From positions 62,001-126,000 of the forward strand of contig NZ_LNCD01000138.1 in the NCBI RefSeq assembly GCF_001542405.1: 64,000 nucleotides of DNA, in the 5' to 3' direction. The notes below the pieces were generated by a model, which saw only the letters and a list, made by a program, of their open reading frames with translations, had not been told where the DNA came from and made no database searches. Positions 43,772 to 51,070 of the stretch are shown piece by piece (position 1 is the stretch's first letter; each line of letters opens with the position of its first letter). A program made the translations under genes and the position numbers. Source of the stretch: Rhizobium altiplani (GTDB lineage: Bacteria; Pseudomonadota; Alphaproteobacteria; Rhizobiales; Rhizobiaceae).

Positions 43772-44864
43772 TCCCGCTGCAAATCTGTCAATCGAGCGCC
43801 CACGCAAGATCATCCACATCGACATGGACGCCTTTTATGCGTCCGTCGAGCAGCGCGACAACCCTGACCTTCGCGGTCGTCCCGTCGCAGTCGGTGGTTC
43901 CGAGGCGCGCGGCGTGGTGGCGGCGGCCAGCTACGAGGCCCGTAAGTTCGGCGTCCATTCTGCAATGCCTTCAGTGACGGCAAAGCGCAAATGCCCCGAC
44001 CTGATTTTCGTGAAGCCGCGCTTTGACGTCTACAAGGCTGTATCAGCTCAGATCAGGGAAATCTTCGCCGAATACACCCCAATGATCGAACCGCTGTCGC
44101 TCGACGAAGCCTATCTTGATGTCACCGAGAACCTGAAGGGCATGGAGATCGCGACCGAGATCGCGCTTGAAATCCGGGCGAAGATCAAGGCGGCAACCAA
44201 CCTCAACGCATCGGCGGGAATCTCCTACAACAAGTTCCTGGCCAAGATGGCGAGTGACCTCAACAAACCAAATGGCCAGGCGGTCATCACGCCGAAGAAC
44301 GGACCAGCTTTTGTGGCGGCGCTGCCTGTCAAGAAGTTTCACGGCGTCGGCCCGGCGACTGCGGAGAAGATGCATCGTTTCGGTATCGAAACTGGAGCCG
44401 ATCTAAGAGAGAGGGATCTCGAGTTTCTGGTTCGGCATTTCGGCAAGTCCGGGCCGTATTTTTACGGCATCGCACGTGGGATCGATGATCGTCAGGTAAA
44501 GCCAAACAGGGTCCGAAAATCTATCGGAGCGGAAGACACGTTCACTGTGGATATTCACACCTACGAGCCTGCCCTGGAAGGATTGAAGCCCCTGATTGCG
44601 AAGGTCTGGCACTACTGCGAGGCAAATCGGATTACCGGCAAGACCGTCACGCTCAAGGTTAAGTACGCCGACTTCATGCAGATCACCCGCGCAAGGACGA
44701 TTGGCCATGGTTTCCGATCGAAAGAGGAAATCGAGGAATCCATTTGCGTGCTGCTGGGAGCCGTCTTTCCTATCAGGAAGGGAATACGGCTGCTCGGCGT
44801 GACAATCTCCTCGCTCGAGCATCTGGCCGACACGTGCGTTGAACAGCTGGCCCTGCGTCTATGA
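43764..44864 (+). CDS. dinB: DNA polymerase IV (Y family)
   Basis: The 366-residue polymerase has intact catalytic motifs: IIHIDMDAFYASVEQ with two metal-binding aspartates and PLSLDEAYLDVT with the acidic pair, plus the steric YEARKFGVHSAMP segment and helix-hairpin-helix around KFHGVGPATAEKM. It copies past lesions and depends on the beta clamp. ATG 43764 lies inside the end of the upstream small gene, with which it is coupled. Confidence 0.95.
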   Translation: MSDPAANLSIERPRKIIHIDMDAFYASVEQRDNPDLRGRPVAVGGSEARGVVAAASYEARKFGVHSAMPSVTAKRKCPDLIFVKPRFDVYKAVSAQIREIFAEYTPMIEPLSLDEAYLDVTENLKGMEIATEIALEIRAKIKAATNLNASAGISYNKFLAKMASDLNKPNGQAVITPKNGPAFVAALPVKKFHGVGPATAEKMHRFGIETGADLRERDLEFLVRHFGKSGPYFYGIARGIDDRQVKPNRVRKSIGAEDTFTVDIHTYEPALEGLKPLIAKVWHYCEANRITGKTVTLKVKYADFMQITRARTIGHGFRSKEEIEESICVLLGAVFPIRKGIRLLGVTISSLEHLADTCVEQLALRL

Positions 44865-44902
44865 TGGGCAGCGGCTTGACAATCAGTTTCGCTCCCGCAT
44901 CG

Positions 44903-45076
44903 CTACCACGCGGTACGAGCCGTACCCAACGCGAACGAATTCATCGACTGTACGTGGGCGACGTGCGGTTTCACCGTCACAACGCAGTTCCCCGGGTAGC
45001 TAAGCTTATGCTGGGCAAGGTGTTTCAGCAATTCCACAACATTACGCTTCTCGGTAAGCGGAAACGAAAAAGTCAT
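44903..45076 (-). CDS. Small hypothetical protein with strong ribosome binding site
   Basis: The 57-residue frame (MTFSFPLTEKRNVVELLKHL to the end TARTAW) is preceded by GGAGGAACTTGG directly before ATG 45076, one of the best ribosome sites in the window. It contains an amphipathic helix (NVVELLKHLAQHKL) and a beta-like NCVVTVKPHV. No family recognised. It lies downstream of the nuclease gene on the same strand, after an AT-rich patch that may hold its promoter. Confidence 0.5.
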   Translation of the reverse strand: MTFSFPLTEKRNVVELLKHLAQHKLSYPGNCVVTVKPHVAHVQSMNSFALGTARTAW

Positions 45077-45163
45077 CCAAGTTCCTCCGTACGGCACGTT
45101 TCGGGCGCCATTTAGGACTTGGTTTCTTTCGCTCCGCAACATGAAATGTTTAATAATAAAATT

Positions 45164-45213
45164 AAAATCGATTAGTTCTTCCGCTCAACTTTTTAAAATC
45201 GATTTAAAATCGT
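45164..45213. repeat. AT-rich patch with repeated AAAATCGATT
   Basis: AAAATCGATT occurs at 45164-45173 and 45195-45204, followed by a degenerate third copy at 45207. ATCGAT is self-complementary, so the patch offers repeated dyads. It separates the nuclease gene from the small gene 44903-45076 and stands out by low GC; it may be a promoter/operator or a scar of insertion. Confidence 0.4.
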
Positions 45214-46008
45214 CTAGCGCCTGGCTCGTCGTCCACACCACGGTCGCGGCGTCTGTGGGCACCTCGTTTCACTACAGACGAAGGGTACAGCGAGCCCCTC
45301 GCCCACCAAGATGTTGCTGACATTCCGTCCACCAGCATAGAGAACGGCGCAGGAGCGGCCGTAATTGCATCGATCCGTTCCTTCAGTCCCGGGCTCGCAC
45401 GCGCAGGAAACCCTCGTAAGCTCGACCGGTCCGGCTGCGACGAGTTCCTTCAGGCGGTCCGTTGCACGGTCGCCGAGTTCCTTCTCAAACGTACAACGGG
45501 GGCTGAAGACCTCGGGCGCGTTATATCCAACGAGCCGTGTGCCGTTGCTCTCGCCTTCTACATGAATTGTATCGCCATCGGTGACCGAAAACGTCGACGA
45601 AACAAATTCGGTCCTGGTCGATGAGGACGGCGAACTCACCGCAGCAAACTCGCTGCCAGAAAAAAACTGAAGGCTTGCAATCAACGCGAGGACCACAATT
45701 GCCGTCAGAAATCGTCTGTCGTTCCAAGTCAGTCGATGCGAACGCCGCTTGGCAAACTTCGAGCGAGGGTACTTCGGCGAGCGAGGATGACGGGGCAACG
45801 TCTCCCGAAACTGAAATTGGGCCACGTTTGAGCGATCTGCAAGAATCTCGAAGACCTTTCTCCACTGCTTGTCAGTAAGAGTGAACCTGTCACCACTGCA
45901 GTCAATGCGCGTCAGAATATCGGTCAGGAATCTCCGCTGCCAGTCATTGAGATGACGGTCGCGTAGTGCGATCTCGATGTCTCTTTTGAGATTGGTTGCT
46001 GTTTCCAT
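45214..46008 (-). CDS. Membrane-anchored thermonuclease (SNase-like) protein
   Basis: The 264-residue protein has an N-terminal cytoplasmic region of about 95 residues (LKRDIEIALRDRHLNDWQRR is amphipathic, then a basic stretch RSKFAKRRSHR), one membrane helix (FLTAIVVLALIASLQFF) and an outer SNase-like domain with SVTDGDTIHVEGE, RLVGYNAPEVFSPRC and C-terminal cysteines. The catalytic arginine/glutamate pattern is partly visible. The topology places the nuclease outside the membrane, the N-terminus inside. Many alphaproteobacteria carry relatives of unknown role. Its location in the DNA-damage block may be coincidence. Confidence 0.75.
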   Translation of the reverse strand: METATNLKRDIEIALRDRHLNDWQRRFLTDILTRIDCSGDRFTLTDKQWRKVFEILADRSNVAQFQFRETLPRHPRSPKYPRSKFAKRRSHRLTWNDRRFLTAIVVLALIASLQFFSGSEFAAVSSPSSSTRTEFVSSTFSVTDGDTIHVEGESNGTRLVGYNAPEVFSPRCTFEKELGDRATDRLKELVAAGPVELTRVSCACEPGTEGTDRCNYGRSCAVLYAGGRNVSNILVGEGLAVPFVCSETRCPQTPRPWCGRRARR

Positions 46009-46220
46009 CGTTCACCAATGCCGATTGATGGAGTTTAGCCCGCAAACAGCTAAGGGATGCTTTCAGCGGCAGATCGACTTATAGTCAGTCACGTGTAAGC
46101 AGCGCGCGTCCAACCACAATGCGGACGCTGAACGAATTTGGCCCCTCTTGCTACGCAGGCTGGAAAGGCCCTGACGCCTCCCTCGAGTGGAGTTTCATCG
46201 CGCTCATCAAATCGGAAAGG

Positions 46221-46252
46221 AAAAAAGGGGCCACGCAAGAATACCGTGGCCC
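46221..46252 (-). terminator. Strong Rho-independent terminator of the candidate small RNA
   Basis: A perfect 8-bp stem with a 9-base loop followed by a run of six T on the minus strand. No minus-strand coding gene ends near it; it lies 212 bp upstream of the nuclease gene start, so it must end a separate transcript. Confidence 0.75.
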
Positions 46253-46325
46253 ATAAGTTGTGAAGGTCGAAAACCTCCAGAGGGGAACAGCTGCTGCGCG
46301 GAACTGGGAGGAGAAGCCGCTATAT
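46221..46325 (-). ncRNA. Candidate trans-acting small RNA (alpha-r14-like, anti-Shine-Dalgarno loop)
   Basis: On the minus strand a stem GCGG/CCGC (46317-46320 with 46298-46301) presents CTCCTCCC in its loop (46307-46314), the anti-Shine-Dalgarno motif of the rhizobial alpha-r14 family. It is followed by a second short hairpin (CCTC/GAGG near 46275) and a strong terminator: GGGCCACG/CGTGGCCC (46252-46228) and CCTTTTTT. No open frame fits this stretch, and a TGCATATA sequence just upstream could be a -10 box. The 5' end is a guess; only one CUCCUCCC is evident where some family members have more. Confidence 0.45.
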
Positions 46326-46599
46326 GCATCAGCTGCCACCGTTATGATCATTTTTTGACCAATTGGAAAACATTTTTTGTGCAACGCTGCCATGCAAATG
46401 TGGATACTTGCAGCAAACCGCGCCGGTACCTCCGCGCTGTTCCTCCATTGGTCGTTCCGTTTCGCTGAGTTCAGCGCCTTAATGACCGGACACTTTGTCC
46501 GACACAACTTCGTTTCGACGCCTAGCCGCTTCGTGGTGCCTTGAAAGTCCGAGCCAAATGGCTGACCTTCGGTCCCCAGAAAAGGGAGGCGACTACGGC
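46326..46599. other. Intergenic region upstream of the SRAP gene
   Basis: This stretch contains AT-rich segments (TTTTTTGACC, CATTTTTTGTGC) that may hold the promoter of the minus-strand small RNA candidate and that of the plus-strand SRAP gene. No LexA box of the GTTC-N7-GTTC type was found in it. Confidence 0.4.
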
Positions 46600-47373
46600 A
46601 TGTGTAATCTCTACCGCATGGATGATCGCGACTGGGTCAACAAATGGGCGCAGGACGTTGAGAGCCTGATCAACCTGATGCCCGCCTATCAGATCAACCC
46701 GGATCAATGGGCACCCGTCATCCGAAACACCTCCGACGGTAGGAAACAGCTCGCGAACTGCCGATGGGGCCTGCCCTCTCCGATCTACTTGCAGAGGAAG
46801 GCAGCCGAAACCCGCGCTGAAAAGCTTCGTAAAAAGGGCCTTCCAGTGGACATGGACGAACTCCTACGGATGGAGCCGGACAGCGGCGTTACCAACATTC
46901 GTAACTTGACTTTACCCCATTGGAAGCGATGGTTCGGCGTTGAATGCCGATGTCTCGTGCCCGTGACGGCCTTTGCTGAGCCAGACCCGGCGAGCAAGGA
47001 AGAAGGCGGCAGGACTCCAAACGCGTGGTTTTCTGCAAGACCCGACAAGGCGGTCATGTTCTTCGCTGGCCTCTGGGTGAAGCAATGGAAGAGCGTCCGC
47101 AAGGTCAAGGATGGGCTGACGACTGATGATCTCTACGCAATTCTGACAACGGAGCCGAACGACATCGTCCGGAATGTGCACGAGAAGGCGATGCCGGTCC
47201 TTCTGCAGACTGCTGAGGAGATTGAAATCTGGATGCGTGCACACTGGGAGGAAGCCAGACACCTGGCTCGGCCGCTGCCAAACGACCGCATCGTGATCAC
47301 GTCACGGGAGCCCTACGGGTCCACGATTGTAACCAAGGCCGGCGAGCCGCTTCCCGAACCGATGGTGCTTTAG
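46600..47373 (+). CDS. SRAP (SOS response-associated peptidase / abasic-site shield) protein
   Basis: The 257-residue protein is a YedK/HMCES-type SRAP protein that covalently crosslinks to abasic sites in single-stranded DNA. ATG 46600 is certain, because the second residue must be the catalytic cysteine (MCNLYRM). The conserved asparagine region (TNIRN), the glutamate near VPVTAFAEP and the histidine in HEKAMPVLL are all present. GGAGGCGACTACGGC precedes it. It fits the nearby SOS genes functionally though no shared promoter is seen. Confidence 0.9.
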   Translation: MCNLYRMDDRDWVNKWAQDVESLINLMPAYQINPDQWAPVIRNTSDGRKQLANCRWGLPSPIYLQRKAAETRAEKLRKKGLPVDMDELLRMEPDSGVTNIRNLTLPHWKRWFGVECRCLVPVTAFAEPDPASKEEGGRTPNAWFSARPDKAVMFFAGLWVKQWKSVRKVKDGLTTDDLYAILTTEPNDIVRNVHEKAMPVLLQTAEEIEIWMRAHWEEARHLARPLPNDRIVITSREPYGSTIVTKAGEPLPEPMVL

Positions 47374-47614
47374 AAGATCTCTGATCGCGGGAGACAGTGA
47401 CCACTTCATAAAGTGTTGGAGCGCCTCTCATATGCAGGTGCTGCGCAAGGCAGATTCGGAAGTAGAACCAACGTCTAATTGTCCCGCGCCGAAAATGGAG
47501 CAGGAATACCAATCTGATCCGTGCGCTAGGGAACGGACACGCGGACATTGATCGCGATAAGTTGTCGTCGGCAACACAAGGCCGACGAGGATACTAACGC
47601 ACTGGGAGGAGCAG

Positions 47615-48583
47615 ATGAGTGCATCAGCATTTGCGCGGCATGCCAACTTAATCCAAGAGGCGATCGGCTCGAACGCTGCGGCCAGGTCCGCACTTGTCGC
47701 ATCCTGGTGCAGATCGGCAGACCTTCACCGGCTCGACCCGACCGAGAGCAATCGACCGAAACGACTGACGGATTTGGAGTTGCGCTTTGCTCGCCAGAAA
47801 ATCGAACCGCTGATCCGGGCTGCCTGCATTAGCCTTGATCGACTGTACCATGCGGTTGGGGGCATTGGCTGCTGTGTTCTTCTCGCCGACCGCGACGGCA
47901 TCCCGGTTGAGCGGCGTGGCGCCGTCGCCGACGACGAGACATTCAGGGAATGGGGGCTTTGGACGGGAACTGTCTGGAGCGAAGAAAGCGAGGGGACAAA
48001 CGGAATCGGCACGTGCTTGGTAGAGAAGCGCGCTGTGACCATCCACCGAGATCAACATTTTTACTCCCGCAATACGCTTCTGTCCTGCACGACCGCGCCG
48101 ATTTTCGATCACGAGGGCAAGCTCGCCGCCGCGTTGGACGTGTCCTCTTGCCGCGCGGATTTGACGGAGGGCTTCGTCAATTTAATCACAATGGCCGTTC
48201 GCGACGCGGCGCGAAGGATCGAGGCGGAGAACTTCCGTATCGCCTTTCCTGAAGCACGCATTATTGTCGCTTCGACAAACGAAAAGATGCCAAACCCTCT
48301 TCTCGCCGTCGACAGCAATGATTTGGTGATCGGCGCGACCCGATCTGCGCGCATCGCATTCGGAATCACGTCGGAATCGCTGATGCGGTCCCTTCCAGCC
48401 GCTGATCTTCTGGGGGATGAACCTGGCTATGCCGGAAATTTGCGGCAGGCCGAGCGCACCGTCCTGGAGCGCACGCTCGCCAATACCGGCGGCAATGTAA
48501 CGGCGGCGGCCGAAATCCTCGGGATTTCACGGGCCACGCTTTACCGAAAGCTCGGCAAATTTGGTCTGCGGGGCGCTCAATAG
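47615..48583 (+). CDS. GAF-Fis transcriptional activator (AcoR-type without AAA+ domain)
   Basis: The 322-residue protein has an N-terminal helical part typical of AcoR-like activators (SASWCRSADLHRLDP-like), a GAF domain (about 75-200, CCVLLADRDGIPVERRG, TNGIGTCLVEKRAVTIHRDQHF) and a C-terminal Fis helix-turn-helix (LANTGGNVTAAAEILGISRATLYRKL). No AAA+ module is present, so it should not work through sigma-54. It lies directly upstream of a long palindrome and an aldehyde dehydrogenase gene, which it very likely controls in response to an aldehyde or alcohol. GGAGGAGCAG precedes ATG 47615. Confidence 0.85.
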   Translation: MSASAFARHANLIQEAIGSNAAARSALVASWCRSADLHRLDPTESNRPKRLTDLELRFARQKIEPLIRAACISLDRLYHAVGGIGCCVLLADRDGIPVERRGAVADDETFREWGLWTGTVWSEESEGTNGIGTCLVEKRAVTIHRDQHFYSRNTLLSCTTAPIFDHEGKLAAALDVSSCRADLTEGFVNLITMAVRDAARRIEAENFRIAFPEARIIVASTNEKMPNPLLAVDSNDLVIGATRSARIAFGITSESLMRSLPAADLLGDEPGYAGNLRQAERTVLERTLANTGGNVTAAAEILGISRATLYRKLGKFGLRGAQ

Positions 48584-48590
48584 GAATTTT

Positions 48591-48630
48591 GCAGGCCACA
48601 GTGTCTCAACCTTGAGACACTGTGGCCTGC
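48591..48630. promoter_or_regulatory. 40-bp perfect palindrome, probable activator operator
   Basis: Nineteen-base arms (48591-48609 and 48612-48630, inner part TGTCTCAA-CC-TTGAGACA) are exactly complementary around a CC centre. It sits eight bases after the regulator stop and 90 bp before the dehydrogenase. Without a T-run and with an almost gapless dyad it reads as a protein-binding site rather than a terminator, most likely for the Fis-type regulator encoded next to it; RNA would also fold it into a strong hairpin. Confidence 0.75.
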
Positions 48631-48720
48631 CGAACTGCCGCGCGCGGGCTGACATTCCGTCGAAAGCGAAAAACACTCCCACAAGGCGTCGCGCAGGGCG
48701 GCGCGTTTTGGGAGGAAAGC

Positions 48721-50238
48721 ATGAACAAGGTCGAATTCCATCGCACGGCCAAGGTGCCGTTTGCCAAGAAGTACGACAATTTCATCGGCGGCAAGTGGAC
48801 GCCCGCGAAATCAGGCAGGTACTTCGACAACACGTCTCCGGTCAACGGCCGGGTCCTTTGCGAGATCGCCCGTTCGGAAGCGGTGGATGTCGAGGCCGCT
48901 CTTGACGCGGCCCATGGCGCCAAAGACGCCTGGGGCAAAACCAGCGCGGCGGAGCGGGCACGGCTGCTCAACCGCATAGCCGATAAAATGGAAGAGAACC
49001 TCAACACACTGGCGCTCGCGGAAACCTGGGACAACGGCAAGCCGATCCGTGAGTCCACCGCGGCCGACATCCCGCTCGCCATCGATCATTTCCGCTACTT
49101 CGCCGGAGCCATCCGCGCACAGGAAGGTTCAATCGCCCAGATCGACGACGATACGGTCGCCTACCATTTCCACGAGCCCCTGGGGGTTGTCGGCCAGATC
49201 ATTCCCTGGAACTTTCCGATCCTGATGGCCGTGTGGAAGCTGGCACCTGCACTGGCTGCTGGCAATTGCGTCGTGCTCAAACCTGCCGAACAGACGCCGG
49301 CATCGATCCATGTGCTGCTCGAGCTGATCAGCGACATCCTGCCGCCGGGTGTTCTCAACATCGTCAATGGATTTGGCCTCGAGGCAGGCAAGCCGCTCGC
49401 CTCGAACCCGAGGATCGCCAAGATTGCGTTTACCGGGGAGACGACCACCGGACGCTTGATCATGCAGTACGCCTCGCAGAACCTGATCCCCGTCACGCTG
49501 GAGCTCGGCGGGAAGAGCCCGAACATCTTCTTCTCGGATGTGGCAGACGAAGACGACGATTTCTTCGATAAGGCAATTGAAGGCTTCGTCATGTTCGCCC
49601 TTAATCAGGGCGAGGTCTGCACGTGCCCCAGCCGCGCCTTGGTTCACGAGAAGATTTATGACCGCTTCATGGAAAGGGCATTGAAAAGGGTCGAAGCGAT
49701 TGTTCAAGGTGATCCGCTCGACCCTGCGACCATGATCGGAGCCCAGGCCTCCAGCGAGCAGTTGGAGAAAATTCTCGCCTACCTCGACATCGGAAAGAAG
49801 GAAGGCGCTGAGGTCTTGATCGGGGGTGAGCGCAACGAACTCGCCGGAGACCTTGCCGGCGGTTTCTACGTCAAACCGACTGTCTTCAGGGGCACGAACA
49901 AAATGCGCGTCTTTCAGGAGGAGATATTCGGGCCGGTGGTTTCCGTCGCAACGTTCAAGGACGATGCCGAGGCCCTTTCAATCGCAAACGACACCTTGTA
50001 CGGCCTAGGTGCCGGCGTGTGGACCCGAGACGGCACGCGCGCCTATCGGTTTGGCCGAGCAATCCAGGCAGGCCGCGTCTGGACCAATTGCTATCATGCC
50101 TATCCCGCGCACGCCGCCTTCGGCGGCTACAAACAATCCGGCATCGGGCGCGAGACCCATAAGATGATGCTCGACCACTACCAGCAGACGAAGAACATGT
50201 TGGTGAGCTACAGCCCGAAAAAGCTTGGCTTCTTCTGA
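48721..50238 (+). CDS. NAD-dependent aldehyde dehydrogenase (ExaC/AldB type)
   Basis: The 505-residue enzyme oxidises acetaldehyde or other short aldehydes. It has VVGQIIPWNFPILMAVWK, the cofactor loop AFTGETTTG, the base in LELGGKSPN and the cysteines in NQGEVCTCPSRAL, the double-cysteine form usual for the ExaC/AldB group. The HAYPAHAAFGGYKQSGIGRE end is also typical. GAGGAAAGC precedes ATG 48721. It forms a unit with the DUF779 gene downstream and is preceded by the Fis-type regulator and its palindrome. Confidence 0.9.
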   Translation: MNKVEFHRTAKVPFAKKYDNFIGGKWTPAKSGRYFDNTSPVNGRVLCEIARSEAVDVEAALDAAHGAKDAWGKTSAAERARLLNRIADKMEENLNTLALAETWDNGKPIRESTAADIPLAIDHFRYFAGAIRAQEGSIAQIDDDTVAYHFHEPLGVVGQIIPWNFPILMAVWKLAPALAAGNCVVLKPAEQTPASIHVLLELISDILPPGVLNIVNGFGLEAGKPLASNPRIAKIAFTGETTTGRLIMQYASQNLIPVTLELGGKSPNIFFSDVADEDDDFFDKAIEGFVMFALNQGEVCTCPSRALVHEKIYDRFMERALKRVEAIVQGDPLDPATMIGAQASSEQLEKILAYLDIGKKEGAEVLIGGERNELAGDLAGGFYVKPTVFRGTNKMRVFQEEIFGPVVSVATFKDDAEALSIANDTLYGLGAGVWTRDGTRAYRFGRAIQAGRVWTNCYHAYPAHAAFGGYKQSGIGRETHKMMLDHYQQTKNMLVSYSPKKLGFF

Positions 50239-50255
50239 TAACCTCCCAAGCGCAT

Positions 50256-50282
50256 GCGGTGTGGCCATCTCGGCCACACCGC
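50256..50282 (+). repeat. Intercistronic hairpin, 11-bp perfect stem
   Basis: GCGGTGTGGCC (50256-50266) and GGCCACACCGC (50272-50282) enclose a five-base loop between the dehydrogenase and DUF779 genes. There is no T-run, so it may tune the ratio of the two products through RNA stability. Confidence 0.7.
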
Positions 50283-50301
50283 CCCATCCCCGGAGGTCAC
50301 C

Positions 50302-50667
50302 ATGCAGGACAAAGTCTATCTCGGAAGAGTAAGCGCGACGCCGGCGGCGATAACGCTTCTGGACGAAATCATCACCGACCATGGACCGGTCCTGTTTCAC
50401 CAGTCAGGTGGCTGTTGCGACGGGTCTTCGCCGATGTGTTATCCCCGCGATGATTTCATGGTCGGCGATCGCGATGTCCTTCTCGGCACCATTGGTGACA
50501 CGCCGGTCTACATCAGCGCATCCCAATACGAGGCCTGGAAGCACACTGAATTGACCATCGACGTCGTCCCGGGCCGGGGCGGGATGTTCTCCCTCGACAA
50601 TGGCCGCGAGCAGCGCTTCCTGATCCGCTCCACAATTTGCGAGGTGTCATCCCAACCGCTTCCGTAG
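50302..50667 (+). CDS. DUF779 protein, partner of aldehyde dehydrogenase
   Basis: The 121-residue protein carries the DUF779 signature LFHQSGGCCDGSSPMCYP with three cysteines, then a beta-rich end. DUF779 genes nearly always lie beside ExaC/AldB-type aldehyde dehydrogenases; the role is unproven (chaperone or redox partner have been suggested). ATG 50302 follows GGAGGTCACC. Same transcript as the dehydrogenase is likely. Confidence 0.9.
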   Translation: MQDKVYLGRVSATPAAITLLDEIITDHGPVLFHQSGGCCDGSSPMCYPRDDFMVGDRDVLLGTIGDTPVYISASQYEAWKHTELTIDVVPGRGGMFSLDNGREQRFLIRSTICEVSSQPLP

Positions 50668-51070
50668 AGACCACGGGCTCCGAATTGCGATGCTTCAGCC
50701 GAGCCGGATCAAGGTATCACCGGACAAATGGCAGGTAGGCTTCCGCGGGGCGGCAGCAACACAGTGGTGTGCAAGGGCCTTGCGATCACACGTGCAGGTT
50801 TCGATTGAAGTCGTTCCTGAAGAAGGAGCTGGCCAATCGACGACGTCGATGTGGAACAATTGCCACACTGGCGCGCGAACACCGTCTGCTGCAGGAAGAA
50901 TGGCGAGCGTTTGCTTTTCCTTTTTTAGCAATGTCCCATAGCCTGCATGTGCCCAGATGGGCGGAAACGTCGCCAATGCCTGTCGAAGGCAATAGCAGAG
51001 CATTGGCGGCGTTTCGTTCGGTTGGCATTCTGTTCGCATTGCTTCTGAGCGGTTTCGGCCGGCGCGGATC
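50668..51070. other. Convergent intergenic region with long hairpin
   Basis: No gene is supported between the DUF779 gene and the end of the cyclase gene; overlapping short frames lack ribosome sites and family traits. The main structure is the inverted repeat at 50964-51015. Confidence 0.5.
50964..51015. repeat. 16-bp-stem inverted repeat in a convergent gap
   Basis: GAAACGTCGCCAATGC (50964-50979) and GCATTGGCGGCGTTTC (51000-51015) pair over 16 positions with one mismatch, which is a G-U pair in one RNA orientation. The loop has 20 bases. It lies 55 bp beyond the cyclase stop and is probably a transcript-end hairpin serving the cyclase operon. Confidence 0.6.

Noticed and set aside
48623..48638. 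Possible sigma-54 promoter (TGGC...TGC) before the aldehyde dehydrogenase
   Set aside because: GG to GC spacing is one base too long and the elements fall inside the palindrome; the nearby activator has no AAA+ domain.
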